A stretch of 64,000 nt of DNA from the NCBI GenBank assembly GCA_964417895.1, contig CAYQJS010000022.1, forward strand, positions 14,235-78,234. Direction: 5' to 3'. The notes beneath the pieces are model-generated. The model was not told the origin of the DNA, searched no databases, and saw only the letters and a program-made list of their open reading frames with translations. The position numbers were made by a program, and so were the translations under genes. This stretch comes from CAYQJS01 sp964417895. Lineage in GTDB: Bacteria; Chloroflexota; UBA6077; SHYK01. Below, one piece after another: positions 54,619 to 63,952 of this stretch (the first letter of the stretch is position 1; every line of letters begins with the position of its first letter).

Positions 54619-55539
54619 ATGGAAACCGTGGTCGGGGTTCTTCAACCAGGCACGTATCGCGACGTCGTCGTCTTTTCTGGCGCGGACCCGATGTATCGTG
54701 AGTCTGGGGCGGCCAGCCATCGAGCGCGAGCGGAGGGAATGCGCAAGCGCAGAGACTTCTCGGTTCATGACGTAGAGGGTGGCGTCACCTATCACTCCAG
54801 CTGCACGGAGCATGCCCCGGGGCCCGGCTCGCCCCGCCACCATCACACCTTCGAGCAGATCCGTTTCGTTCTTGGCGGCGAGGTCATCTATGGCCAGAAG
54901 CGCTTCGGCGCGGGCTGGCTCGGGTATTTCCCCGAGGGTGTGTACTACGGCCCACAGCAGCAGGTGAAGGAGGGGATTGGCTTCGTCATGCAATTCCCCG
55001 GCCCGAGCGGCTACCCATTCCACAGTCGCTTCCAGACCCGACAGGGCACCGAGCTCGCTCGTCAGGCCGGCGCGAAGTTCGAGGATGGCATCGCCATCTG
55101 GCCTGACGGCCGGAAGCAGGACGCCCACGAAGCCGTCATGGAGGCGCTCTACGGCAAGAAAGCGGAGTACCCGCCCGCCAGGTACAGCGAGCAGATCTGG
55201 ATCAATACCTCGAACTTTTCCTGGCAGCCTTCGGATGTTCCGGGGGTGTCGGTGCGGCGCCTGGGGTTCTTCGGAGAGCGCGGGCCCGCCATGCAGATGA
55301 TCCGCCTCGAGCCGGGCACATCGCTCCCGGCTGGAAGGACCGGCGCCTTCATGATCCGCTACGTCTTCGAGGGCGAGGCGGAGTACGCCGGCGAGTCGTG
55401 CCCCGCGGTGAGCAACCTCTACTATCCGCCCAGCACCCCCTACCAGGCGCTCTCCAGCGTGAACGGCGCCACTGTGCTGTCGATCGAGCTCCAGGCGCAG
55501 CTGACGGGGAGTGAGCCCCCGCTCCCGTACCGCATCTAA
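54619..55539 (+). CDS. Cupin-type protein of about 306 residues
   Basis: A double cupin-like protein starting at ATG 54619 (or a GTG five codons upstream). The first fold has SPRHHHTFEQIRFVLGGEVIYG (core SPRHHHTFEQ, with a His cluster) and GYFPEGVYYGPQ. The second is around GTSLPAGRTGAFMIRYVFEGEAEYAG (core MIRYVFEG) and lacks clear histidines. The first fold therefore probably carries the metal and the second is structural. No reaction can be named. It is divergent from the AbrB/PIN pair and precedes the repeat array and lipoprotein no. 4. Confidence 0.7.
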   Translation: METVVGVLQPGTYRDVVVFSGADPMYRESGAASHRARAEGMRKRRDFSVHDVEGGVTYHSSCTEHAPGPGSPRHHHTFEQIRFVLGGEVIYGQKRFGAGWLGYFPEGVYYGPQQQVKEGIGFVMQFPGPSGYPFHSRFQTRQGTELARQAGAKFEDGIAIWPDGRKQDAHEAVMEALYGKKAEYPPARYSEQIWINTSNFSWQPSDVPGVSVRRLGFFGERGPAMQMIRLEPGTSLPAGRTGAFMIRYVFEGEAEYAGESCPAVSNLYYPPSTPYQALSSVNGATVLSIELQAQLTGSEPPLPYRI

Positions 55540-55550
55540 CTCTGCGCACC

Positions 55551-55822
55551 GAATCCAAAAAAACGTTGGCTCTCGCACGGCCGTCACCCCCCTTCCCTAC
55601 CCTTCCCCGCAAGGGGGGAGGGGGATGGCGCCCGCGTACTGAATCCAAAAAGACGTTGGGTCTCACACGGCCGTCACCCCCTTCCCTACCCTCCCCCGCA
55701 AGGAAGGGGGGAGGGGGATGGCGCCTGCGTACTGAATCCAAAAAGACGTTGGCTCTCGCACGGCCGTCACCCCCCTCCGCAACCCTCCCCCGCAAGGGGG
55801 GAGGGGGATGGCGCCTGCGTGG
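55551..55822 (+). repeat. Three tandem ~90-base units containing family A palindromes
   Basis: Units start with GAATCCAAAAA at 55551, 55641 and 55734 (periods 90 and 93). Each has CGTTGG-TCTC-CACGGCCGTCACC (parts), then a CCCTCCCCC-GCAAGG-GGGGAGGG hairpin, and ends GATGGCGCCTGCGT. The array lies directly before lipoprotein no. 4. Because both periods are multiples of three, one reading frame stays open through all three units into the lipoprotein frame. Confidence 0.9.
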
Positions 55823-55829
55823 ACCGTTG

Positions 55830-57512
55830 ATGGGGCTCGTGCTCGTGCTCCTGGCTTGCGCCCCGTCTGCCCCGGAGATGCCGGCGGGCAGCCAGGGAGC
55901 CCAGCAGCGCGAAGCGCCCGCGGCCCGCAAGGTAGTGACTGTCTCGTTCGCCAGGGAAGCAACAGGCGTCGAGGTCTTCGGCGTCGGCGCGACGGGCAGA
56001 CAGGACGTCATGCCCCTCGTCCACAACCTTGTGGTCTACGAGAAGGACTACGGCGTGTGGGCTCCGCAGCTAGCCGTCGAGATGGCCTCGGTGGATAAGG
56101 GGACCTGGCGGGTCAACTCCGACGCCACGATGGAGATGACCTGGAAGTTCCACCCGAACATCCGCTGGCACGATGGGACTCCGTTCAGCGCCGAGGACAT
56201 CGTGTTCGCGGTTGGCGTGCGCAAAGACCCCGACATGACGGCCAACGACCAGGGGCGGATAGACCTCATCGCGAGCCTGAGTGCGCCGGATCCGCTCACC
56301 CTGATCACTCGCTGGTCGGCCCCCTACGTAGATGCAGACCGAGCGCGTTCGACGGACGCCATGCCACGGCACATCCTGCAGGAGCTCTACCAGCTAGACA
56401 AGCGGGCATTCGAGAGGAGCGCCTACTGGAACACGGAGTTCGTAGGACTGGGCCCGTACAAGGTGGTGAGGTGGGAGCAGGGCTCGCACATCGAGCTGGC
56501 GCGCTACGACGACTACCACCTGGGCCGACCCAAGCTCGACGGCATCATCGTGCGGTTCATCAGCGATGCGAATACGCTGGTCGCCGCATTCCTTGCGGGC
56601 ACGATGGATGTAGCCACGGACCGCAGCGACTTGAGCATTGAAGCCGCCCGGGAGCTGGAGCGGCGCTGGCAGACCACGAGCAACAACCGAGTCCGCTATG
56701 ACCCCAACGGCGGGGTCGCGAACCTGCAGATCCAGTTCCGGGAGGAGTTCGCTCGGCCCCGGGACGGGTTCACCAACCGCGCGGTGCGCCAGGCCCTCTA
56801 CCACGCACTGGATCGGCCGACCCTGGCCGAGATACTGACCGACGGGATCGCCCCGCTAGCAGACAGCTGGTACCACCCGAGCCATCCGCTTCGCAGCAAC
56901 GTCGAATCGGCGATCCCACAGTTCCCGTACGACCCGAACCGGGCGCAGCAGCTCCTGGCCCAGGCGGGCTGGGCGCGCGGGCCGGACGGCGTGCTGGTGC
57001 ATCAGTCGACAGCGGAGCGTTTCGAGAGCGAGATCTGGTCGAGTGGAAGCGACCAGGCCAGATGGGCTGTCGCGTTCATCGAGTACTGGAAGGCGGTCGG
57101 CGCGGAGCTGACGCCGCACGCGATTCCCGCGTCTCTCACAGCGGGCGCCGGCCGCGAGTACAACTCCAAGAGGCCCGGACCGCGGATCGGAACGTTCTCA
57201 GCAGAGACGTACACCCAGGACCGTCCACACAGCAAAGCCATCCCGACCGCGACCAATCGCTGGACGGGCACGAACGAAGGGGGCTACGTCAATCCGCGCG
57301 TCGATGCCATCCTCGAGCGCATAGCGCGCGCCATCGATCCGCGCGAGAAGGCCACGGTGCACCGCGAGTTGGTTCAGGAGATGATGGGCGACATCCACCT
57401 GATGCCACTGTGGTGGAACATGATCCCCACCGTGATGGCCAACGGCGTGCGGGGGGTGAAGGCCGTCACGATCGGTGGCACTCTCAGCAGCTTCGAGTGG
57501 GACAAGGACTGA
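55830..57512 (+). CDS. ABC transporter solute-binding lipoprotein, family 5 (no. 4)
   Basis: A protein of about 560 residues. ATG 55830 gives a very short signal peptide MGLVLVLLAC with no basic residue, so the true start is doubtful. No other ATG or GTG with a ribosome site lies between the repeat array and this point, though a TTG is adjacent. The body is typical: WKFHPNIRWHDGTPFSAED (in part), YKVVRWEQGSH, VRQALYHALDRPTLAE, ending SSFEWDKD. The repeat array may have replaced or modified the original 5' end, including part of the signal peptide. Substrate unknown, and no permease gene nearby. Confidence 0.88.
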   Translation: MGLVLVLLACAPSAPEMPAGSQGAQQREAPAARKVVTVSFAREATGVEVFGVGATGRQDVMPLVHNLVVYEKDYGVWAPQLAVEMASVDKGTWRVNSDATMEMTWKFHPNIRWHDGTPFSAEDIVFAVGVRKDPDMTANDQGRIDLIASLSAPDPLTLITRWSAPYVDADRARSTDAMPRHILQELYQLDKRAFERSAYWNTEFVGLGPYKVVRWEQGSHIELARYDDYHLGRPKLDGIIVRFISDANTLVAAFLAGTMDVATDRSDLSIEAARELERRWQTTSNNRVRYDPNGGVANLQIQFREEFARPRDGFTNRAVRQALYHALDRPTLAEILTDGIAPLADSWYHPSHPLRSNVESAIPQFPYDPNRAQQLLAQAGWARGPDGVLVHQSTAERFESEIWSSGSDQARWAVAFIEYWKAVGAELTPHAIPASLTAGAGREYNSKRPGPRIGTFSAETYTQDRPHSKAIPTATNRWTGTNEGGYVNPRVDAILERIARAIDPREKATVHRELVQEMMGDIHLMPLWWNMIPTVMANGVRGVKAVTIGGTLSSFEWDKD

Positions 57513-57609
57513 GCACTCCGGGAGGACTACCGGTCGCAGCGCGCCGCCGAACGACTATCTTATCTAAGCGGTCGCACCGAAATTCCGCGCAGTTTTAGCC
57601 CGGAGGTAG

Positions 57610-57718
57610 GCCGGCATTCGCGTAGGGGTCGGGCAAGCCCGACCCGCGTAACCCTGACCCCCGCGTAACCCCGACATTGGAGGACGACGGGCGAGGCTTG
57701 CCTCGCCCCTACGGGTGG
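57610..57718. repeat. Family E palindromes (GGGGCGAGGC / GGGTCGGGC type)
   Basis: Two palindromes, GGGTCGGGCAAGCCCGACCC at about 57626-57645 and GGGCGAGGCTTGCCTCGCCC at about 57690-57709, occupy the space between convergent genes and can act as terminators or RNA hairpins. The repeated GTAACCC...GACCC words connect them. Confidence 0.85.
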
Positions 57719-57804
57719 CACGAACCGCCCAGCAGCGACCGTCAGCAACCTACGAACCAACTACGCCGAGGCGCTTAGCTGCTCCCTGCTGAAGCGCCGC
57801 GCAA

Positions 57805-58725
57805 TCAGGAGCGAGACGCGAGGCTCTGCACGGCGGCCTCCACCCCAGCCTCGGCATCCGGGTCCGCCCAGGCCTCCACGCCGCCTAGCCCGTGCTCCAT
57901 GTTCCAGGTCACGGTATCGAAGCAGCGGCCCGTGACACCGCTGGCGGCATCCTGCTGGGCCAGGAACTTCACCAGCGGCACCATGTGTTCCGGGAGTAGA
58001 GCGGTGGGCCCGCGTCGTGGTTGCGACGCTTCCGCTGCGCCACTGGCTCGCCGGAAGGCGTTCTGCTCGTCGAAGCCCGTCGTGCGGGTGTGCCCCGGGA
58101 CGACGACGTTGACCGCTACGTTGTGCTCTCTCACCTCGTCGGCGAGGTAGAACATGGCGCACAGGATGGCGGCCTTGGCGGGCTGATAGGGCACCTCGCG
58201 GCTATTCGGCCGCAGGGCCATGTACGCGCTGCCGTGCGAATGATGCAGAGCGCCACTGCTGATGGTGGTGACGATGCTCCCCCGGCTCTTCTCGATCATC
58301 GGATGGATGAAGAGCTTGGTGAGGTCCATGGCGCCGAAGACGGTGACCCCAAACATACGCTCCCAGTCCGCGCGCTTGGTCTCCAGCGTGGTAATCCGTC
58401 CCGTCGGGGGGAATAGATCGCGCTGGCGAACGCCGGCATTGTTGATGAGAATGTCCGCCGTCCCAAACTTTGCCATCGCCGCTTCATAGGCAGCCTCGAC
58501 CTGCTCCGGGTCGCCAATGTCACACGTGACCGTAATCGCATCGTCAGGGCGTGACTGCAGCTGCCGGAAAAAAGCGTCATCCCTGTCGCCCGAGAAGCCC
58601 GTGGGCTCCCAGGACAGGTCGATGGCGACGACCTTGGCGCCCTCGTCAAGGAAGTCTTTGACGTAAGCCCGGCCCATGCCGCGAGCGCTCCCGGTGATGA
58701 CGGCCACTTTGTCTTTCAAGGTCAT
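57805..58725 (-). CDS. Short-chain dehydrogenase/reductase (no. 4), long form
   Basis: This 306-residue SDR is about 50 longer than the others. VAVITGSARGMGRAY is the cofactor loop, followed by VVAIDLSW (Asp selects NAD), ILINNAGVRQ, TTISSGALHHS with catalytic Ser, and VPYQPAKAA with Tyr and Lys. Between the Ser and Tyr a longer stretch (YMALRPNSREV) is inserted, and the C-terminal end is extended (VEAWADPDAEAG). Single gene in its unit; function unknown. Confidence 0.9.
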   Translation of the reverse strand: MTLKDKVAVITGSARGMGRAYVKDFLDEGAKVVAIDLSWEPTGFSGDRDDAFFRQLQSRPDDAITVTCDIGDPEQVEAAYEAAMAKFGTADILINNAGVRQRDLFPPTGRITTLETKRADWERMFGVTVFGAMDLTKLFIHPMIEKSRGSIVTTISSGALHHSHGSAYMALRPNSREVPYQPAKAAILCAMFYLADEVREHNVAVNVVVPGHTRTTGFDEQNAFRRASGAAEASQPRRGPTALLPEHMVPLVKFLAQQDAASGVTGRCFDTVTWNMEHGLGGVEAWADPDAEAGVEAAVQSLASRS

Positions 58726-58925
58726 GGTTATTGCCCTTCCCTTATCGATGATCCACCGCTTCCTCTAGGCAACGTTATGTGAAAGGAACTCGCTCACTGT
58801 GATGTACCTCCCAGATGAATAGTAGTGCGGGTAGCACCGGGCCGCCAGGAGCGCCACAGACCCCTGATTTGTTTCCAAAGGTATAACTGAGTATGATTCT
58901 GGAGACGCGCGGGGAGGGGAGGAAA

Positions 58926-59186
58926 TTGAGTCGTCTACCTGAGATTCACCCCATCAGCGACCTGTCGCGGGACGCCCGGAATCTGATCCAGACCCTACGT
59001 CAGCGCCAGGAACCGATCGTCATCACCCAGCGCGGGCGTCCGGCTGCGGTCCTCGTGCCCATCGAACTCTACCGAAAGATGGAGCGACTGGGCGCACCGA
59101 GGATGGCGAGCCCTCGACTCGCGCGTGCGGAAGACGCCGCACGATTCCGTATGCAAATGACGATCATAGATGAACAACAGGGTTAG
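58926..59186 (+). CDS. Phd/YefM-type antitoxin-like protein
   Basis: This 86-residue protein has the Phd-like N-terminal fold: IHPISDLSRDARNLIQTL, then EPIVITQRGRPAAVLVPIELYRKM (both in part). TTG 58926 is chosen because GGGGAGGA lies just upstream; an ATG at 58893 is also open but has no clear ribosome site. The following gene is not a toxin but a retropepsin-like protease, starting three bases later, so the two are co-expressed. DNA binding and self-repression are expected from the family. Confidence 0.8.
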   Translation: MSRLPEIHPISDLSRDARNLIQTLRQRQEPIVITQRGRPAAVLVPIELYRKMERLGAPRMASPRLARAEDAARFRMQMTIIDEQQG

Positions 59187-59189
59187 GGC

Positions 59190-59570
59190 ATGCCGGACTA
59201 CGAGGCGGGGGCCTGGGATCCACCAGCACCGATCGTCCGTGCGACCGTGCGCGGCCCGTCGGACAGCGCCGACGACATTCCCATGCTGATCGATACGGGA
59301 TCCGACGTGAGTGTCGTTCCTCAGGCCGTGGCGGAGGCGATCGGGGCACCAATTCATCCGTCCCGCGTTCCTGTCCAGTTCTACACGGGCGCGGAGGAGG
59401 CGTGGGAAGAGGCTGAACTTTCCGTCGAATTCGGGCGCTTCCGTTTCGAGGGCCTGTTTCTCGTCGTCGAATCAAGCTACGGCATCCTTGGCCGCAATGT
59501 CCTCAATCTCCTCATGCTCACCCTGGATGGCCCACACCTCAACTGGTCTGCTGGGGCCGAGAACTCCTGA
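59190..59570 (+). CDS. Retropepsin-like (clan AA) aspartic protease
   Basis: This 126-residue protein has the catalytic signature MLIDTGSDVSVVP (about residues 32-44) and the second structural motif GILGRNVLN (about 98-106), the pattern of bacterial single-domain retropepsin-like proteases that work as dimers. Its own start lies three bases past the Phd-like antitoxin stop, in the place where a toxin is usual. Its target is unknown. Cleavage of the antitoxin or of another protein is a testable idea, not a fact. Confidence 0.85.
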   Translation: MPDYEAGAWDPPAPIVRATVRGPSDSADDIPMLIDTGSDVSVVPQAVAEAIGAPIHPSRVPVQFYTGAEEAWEEAELSVEFGRFRFEGLFLVVESSYGILGRNVLNLLMLTLDGPHLNWSAGAENS

Positions 59571-59630
59571 CTGGGTGTCCGACCGTGTCATCCTCAACCC
59601 AGTCTCCGTGAACGGTAGGAGACCGCAAGC

Positions 59631-60812
59631 TCAAATGACCTCGGCCGCCCGCAGCTCCGAGATTCGCTTCTCGCTGTAGCCGAGCTCGGTGAGGACCGCC
59701 TCGGTGTGCTCTCCCAGGAGTGGAGCCGGACGGAGCTCGGCATGTGGCGTTTTTGAGAGCTTGATCGGCACGCCCATGATCCGGGTCCGCCCCACCACGG
59801 GATGCACGAGGGGCACCATCATCTCATTCGCGACAACCTGCTCCTCGTACGCCACATCCTGTCGCTCGACGATGGGGGCGCAGGGAACGTCGGCCCGCTC
59901 GAGGTGGGCAAGCCACTCGCGCGACGGCCGCGTTGCCAGGATCGCGTGGATCACGGGTCCCGCCTCCGCACGCAGCTCATCTCGCCTGAGGGGGTCGGTC
60001 AGGCGCGGGTCATCGGCGAGATGGGGAATGTCCAGGGCGTGGCAGAGCGCGGCCCACTGGTGCGGAAACAGGGCAGAGACACTGATCGTCACCCCATCAG
60101 AGCAGACGTAGCCGCCGTAGGCTGGCGGGTTCTCCTCTTTCACCGGCGTCGGGTCGTCCTCCATCACGGTGAGATCGCCCAACTGCATGGCGATGGCCGC
60201 TTGCAGCAACGATGACTCGACCCGCTGGCCGACCCCCGTCTTCTCGCGCACCATGAGTGCGAGCGCGATGCCGTAGGCCATCAGCATGGGGGCCGACCAG
60301 TCCGCGATCAACGTGCCCGCCCCCAGCCGCCGGCCCTCGGCGTCCCGACGGTACAACGCACCGGACATTCCCTGCACGAGACGGTCGAACCCCGCTTTGT
60401 CGGCGTAGGGCCCCTTCGTGCCGTAGGCTGTGAGGGACCCGTAGATGAGCCGCGGGTTGAGAGCCGATAGCGTGTCGTAGCCGATGCCCAGCCGTTCCAT
60501 CACGCCCGGCCGGAAGTTCTCGATGAGCACGTCCGCGCGCTGGGCGAGCTGCCGCACGATCTCCTGTCCGTCCGGCCTGGTGATGTCCACGGTGATGCTG
60601 CGCTTGCCTCGGTTGATAGCCACAAAGTTGCGGCTGTTCCCCTTCAGAAACGGGGTGTTGCCGTGCCGACGCGAAGTGTCGCCGGTGATCCGCCGCTCGA
60701 TCTTGATGACCTCGGCGCCCTGGTCCGCCAGATACATGCTGGTGGCCGGCCCGGCGTAGTTGATCGCCACGTCGACGACCTTGATGCCCTCTAACGCGTA
60801 TGACAACCCCAT
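59631..60812 (-). CDS. Class III (CaiB/BaiF family) CoA-transferase
   Basis: This 393-residue enzyme moves CoA between carboxylic acids. Family blocks: GIKVVDVAINYAGPATSMYLADQGAEVIKIE (parts), NRGKRSITVDI, ADVLIENFRPGVMERLG, GYDTLSALNPRLIYGSLTAYG (parts), then GTLIADWSAP. The C-terminal half has the usual HTEAVLTELGYSEKRI. The donor and acceptor acids are unknown. The start lies ten bases downstream of a family D repeat, and about 220 bases of repeats separate it from the amidohydrolase gene on the same strand. Confidence 0.93.
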   Translation of the reverse strand: MGLSYALEGIKVVDVAINYAGPATSMYLADQGAEVIKIERRITGDTSRRHGNTPFLKGNSRNFVAINRGKRSITVDITRPDGQEIVRQLAQRADVLIENFRPGVMERLGIGYDTLSALNPRLIYGSLTAYGTKGPYADKAGFDRLVQGMSGALYRRDAEGRRLGAGTLIADWSAPMLMAYGIALALMVREKTGVGQRVESSLLQAAIAMQLGDLTVMEDDPTPVKEENPPAYGGYVCSDGVTISVSALFPHQWAALCHALDIPHLADDPRLTDPLRRDELRAEAGPVIHAILATRPSREWLAHLERADVPCAPIVERQDVAYEEQVVANEMMVPLVHPVVGRTRIMGVPIKLSKTPHAELRPAPLLGEHTEAVLTELGYSEKRISELRAAEVI

Positions 60813-60821
60813 CTCTCCAAG

Positions 60822-60962
60822 AAGTTCCGAGTTCCGAGTTCCCGGTTCCTAGTTCCGAGACCCGGGCGCTTCACCCTCTCCCCCACCCTCCCCCGTCGAG
60901 GGGGAGGGAGTTTCGCGCTTGTTCCCTCCCCCCTGGCGGGGGGAGGGTTAGGGAGAGGGGGA
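60822..60962. repeat. Family D words followed by family A palindromes
   Basis: 60822-60865 is made of AGTTCCGAGTTCC-type words like those after the galactokinase gene; 60880-60960 holds CCCTCCCCCGTCGAGGGGGAGGG and its near complement (in part). No gene. Confidence 0.8.
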
Positions 60963-61033
60963 ACGGTCACGAACTTGATCTTCTGGCTTCGGCTGTGGCT
61001 CGGAATGACGCCGCCTCTGGCCGAGCGCGAGAG

Positions 61034-62137
61034 TCACAGCCCGTAGAACGCTTTTGGATTGTCGTAGACGATCTTTCTCACCGCCGACTGTGGGATCTCT
61101 TCGCGGTCGGCCCGCTCCTGCAGCAGCCGGACGAAGCCATGCTCCTGGGACTGGTCCTGGTGCGTGTAGTCGGAGCCGACGAGCAGGTTGTCCTCGCTAA
61201 TATAGTTGAGGAGCATGGGCAGGTCTTCATCGACCTGGCAGGTGATGTAGATGCGATTCGCCTTAAACAGGTCGTCCTCCATCGCAAAACGCGTGCTCCC
61301 CAACGCGCGCCGCAGCGGCGCTCCACCAGACCGATCAGATGTCTGGTGGCTCCTCTTGAGGCTGTAGTGCACCATGGGCACCCACGACGCACCCGCCTCG
61401 ATGCACCCGAAACGCAGTCTGGGGAACCTGGCCGGTATCTTGTGCTGTACGAGCGCGAAAACGGCGTTGATGACCGGCGCCTTTCCACGCATGAAGCCGG
61501 GGCCGATATCGAAGGACGAGGTGAAGTCCGGCGTCCCCGTCCCCGTGTGGAAGCACAGAGGCATGTCCAGCCGCTCCGCCTCCTCGTAAAGGGGGAGGAA
61601 GTAGGGGTCCGACGGCCATTTGTCGGCCTCGCGGTCGCCCTTCTTCAACACGCCGCAGGCCCCGTGGTCTCTGGCAAAGCGTAGCTCCTCGATGGCCCTG
61701 TCCATGGTTCTCGTGGGAGGCACGCAGACCCACCGTAGGCGTCCCCGGGACTGGGCGCACCGCTCCGCCAACCAGCGGTTGTAGCTTCGCGCAATAGTCA
61801 GCTCTACCTCGGGGCGCGTCGCGGGCTCGACCAGAAACAACGTCGGATAGATGACCTGCACCTCGGTCCCCAGCTCGTCCATGTGTCGCAGACGCGCCTC
61901 CACGTCGAGCAGCTCCCGCTGCCCCACCGTCGTTCGACTCTTGGCATCGTCGCGAATCTTGCGCTCCTTGCGGTGGCCGTCGATCACCCAGTAGCGCGCA
62001 GGCGGGAGGTCCGGCCGCGGATTCCGTGGAAAGCCCGTCGTCGGCCTGAGCTCTCCTTCCGCTTCAGGGATATACGCCCACGTATCGTCGGTTTCGTCCA
62101 CGTGCGTATCGGCGTCAATGACCCGCAGTGTCTCCAT
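61034..62137 (-). CDS. Amidohydrolase-2 family metal-dependent hydrolase/decarboxylase
   Basis: This 367-residue protein starts at ATG 62137 with GGAGG ahead; an upstream frame to 62167 is less likely. Metal and active-site blocks: VIDADTHVDE (Asp-x-Asp-x-His), VQVIYPTLFL, LCFHTGTGTPDF (His), RFGCIEAGASWVPM (Glu), and LLVGSDYTHQDQSQ (Asp). This is the ACMSD-like decarboxylase/hydrolase superfamily. It begins 14 bases after the stop of lipoprotein no. 5, so the two form an operon. A possible role is uptake and breakdown of one compound. Confidence 0.9.
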   Translation of the reverse strand: METLRVIDADTHVDETDDTWAYIPEAEGELRPTTGFPRNPRPDLPPARYWVIDGHRKERKIRDDAKSRTTVGQRELLDVEARLRHMDELGTEVQVIYPTLFLVEPATRPEVELTIARSYNRWLAERCAQSRGRLRWVCVPPTRTMDRAIEELRFARDHGACGVLKKGDREADKWPSDPYFLPLYEEAERLDMPLCFHTGTGTPDFTSSFDIGPGFMRGKAPVINAVFALVQHKIPARFPRLRFGCIEAGASWVPMVHYSLKRSHQTSDRSGGAPLRRALGSTRFAMEDDLFKANRIYITCQVDEDLPMLLNYISEDNLLVGSDYTHQDQSQEHGFVRLLQERADREEIPQSAVRKIVYDNPKAFYGL

Positions 62138-62151
62138 CTCGTGTTCCTCCG

Positions 62152-63837
62152 CTATGTGATGGTCCACTCATGGATGTTGAAGACGTTCGTCGACCGCGTG
62201 TTGAACCCCCTGGGGCCCTGGACCGTGTTACGGACTGCCGTGGGTCGCGCCGCATAGTACAGCTTGCCGTTGGCGAGGGTGACAGTCATGAGCCGCTCCA
62301 TCTGGATGATCAGCTCGGTCCGCTCCGCGGGTACGAGCGAGCGCTCGAAGCGGGCATAGAGCGCGTCATATTCGGGGTCGCTCCAGCCGGTGACGTTGCG
62401 GCCTCTCCATTGATCCTGGTCGGAGGCAATGTCTGCAGAGGCGTACGAGGCATACAGGCTGTCGCCATCCTGACCGCGGGACGAAACGTCGACGCCCGGA
62501 AAGATCGCGCGCAACTTGAAGTCATTGGTCTGGGCCTGGGTCAAGGTGAAGAGTCTCGTATCAACGCCCACTTGCTTCCAGTAGTCCGCGACGATCGTGC
62601 CTCCCCTCGCCGCGGCGATCGTGGAGAAGACTTCGATGTCGAGGGGCTGGCCGGCGGCGTTGCGAAGCATGCCGTCGGGGCCCCGCGCCCAGCCAGCCTC
62701 GGCCAGCAGCTGCCCGGCGCGGCGGACATCGAACGGGTACCTGGCGATCGCCGCGTCGACCCGCTGGAACAGCGCCTGGTTCGGGGGCACGAAGCTATCG
62801 GCCGCCGGAGCCAGCCCGGCGGTCTCCGAGAACGCGAGGGCGTCCCGGTCGATGGCGTGAATCAGCGCCTGCCGCACGCGAATGTCCTTGAGCGCTGTCT
62901 GGTGGTTGGGCACGTCCTTGAGCTGGTACCGCAGAGGAAAGGGCGTCCACGGGGTGGCGAAGATTCGTCCCTCGCCGGTGATCTTCCATTGCTCCTGGAT
63001 TGACGCGGCATGCTCGGCCTGGATGTCGGTGTGCTCGACGTAGTCGAGGTCGCCGGAGAGCATCCGTGCCACAAGCGCGTTCCTGTCCTGGATGATGAGG
63101 AACTCGATGGTGTCGATCTTGGGCTGTCCCAGGAAGAAGTACGGATTGGCGGCGAGCGTGACCATGACGCCGGGCTCGACACGAGCGACTCGGTAGGGAC
63201 CTGCGCCAACGTGCTCCTCGCTCCTCCAGAAGCTGCTGTTGCTGAAGGTCTGCTTGTCGCCGCTGTTGTACAGGGTCTCAACGAGATGGCGCGGCAGAGG
63301 GATCAGATCCCGGGGGTCGGGCTGTCCGGCCTGGAGGTAGTGACGGTCCCAGTTCACCTCGAAGGTCCGGTCGTCGCGCGCGACGACGCTGCTGATGTAG
63401 CGCTCCGGGAGGTCGCTTTCGATCGGCAGCTCGCGGTCTCGATACACGTTGTGGGCGAACACCACGTCGTGCGCACTGAGCGCCTCGCCGTCCTGCCACT
63501 TCACGTTGGGCCGCAGCGTCCAGATCGTCTGCATCGTCCCGTCGGGCCGAATGATCCAGCTGCCGTCGTCCTGGTTGGGAACCCTTTCCGCGAGGTAAGG
63601 ATGGATCACCCACCGCTCGTCGGTCATCACCAGGCCCGCGTTGACGATGTCCCGACCGCCGCCCCCGACGAACCGCGGACCGAACGACTCTATTGGCGTC
63701 CAGGCGCCCATGCGGAGCACGGTGGGCTTGCGCTCGGCCACAGCACCCGATGCGCGGTCCGAAATCGACGCCCCAGGCGGGGCGCAGCTCGCCATCGTCA
63801 CGAGTGTGATAACCGCGGCGAGCATGAGGCGCCTCAT
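62152..63837 (-). CDS. ABC transporter solute-binding lipoprotein, family 5 (no. 5)
   Basis: This 561-residue protein starts at ATG 63837 with AAGGAG upstream. Lipobox: LVTMASC (Cys about 18). Marks: WTLRPNVKWQDGEALSAHDV (in part), YRVARVEPG, VRQALIHAIDRDALAF, with the end FNIHEWTIT. It is followed 14 bases later by the amidohydrolase gene. As for the other four binding proteins, no permease or ATPase gene is in the window. Confidence 0.93.
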   Translation of the reverse strand: MRRLMLAAVITLVTMASCAPPGASISDRASGAVAERKPTVLRMGAWTPIESFGPRFVGGGGRDIVNAGLVMTDERWVIHPYLAERVPNQDDGSWIIRPDGTMQTIWTLRPNVKWQDGEALSAHDVVFAHNVYRDRELPIESDLPERYISSVVARDDRTFEVNWDRHYLQAGQPDPRDLIPLPRHLVETLYNSGDKQTFSNSSFWRSEEHVGAGPYRVARVEPGVMVTLAANPYFFLGQPKIDTIEFLIIQDRNALVARMLSGDLDYVEHTDIQAEHAASIQEQWKITGEGRIFATPWTPFPLRYQLKDVPNHQTALKDIRVRQALIHAIDRDALAFSETAGLAPAADSFVPPNQALFQRVDAAIARYPFDVRRAGQLLAEAGWARGPDGMLRNAAGQPLDIEVFSTIAAARGGTIVADYWKQVGVDTRLFTLTQAQTNDFKLRAIFPGVDVSSRGQDGDSLYASYASADIASDQDQWRGRNVTGWSDPEYDALYARFERSLVPAERTELIIQMERLMTVTLANGKLYYAARPTAVRNTVQGPRGFNTRSTNVFNIHEWTIT

Positions 63838-63952
63838 CCTGATCTCCTTGAACGCACGGCGAACTTGAAGCAATATGTCCACGTGCTCGCGCGTGAGCCG
63901 TCTGGCCCTATATCACAGCATCGACGCGTTCCTTGTCAACGGGGGCACGAGC

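Noticed and set aside
55551..55822. CRISPR array
   Set aside because: The units are near-identical throughout, so there are no spacers.
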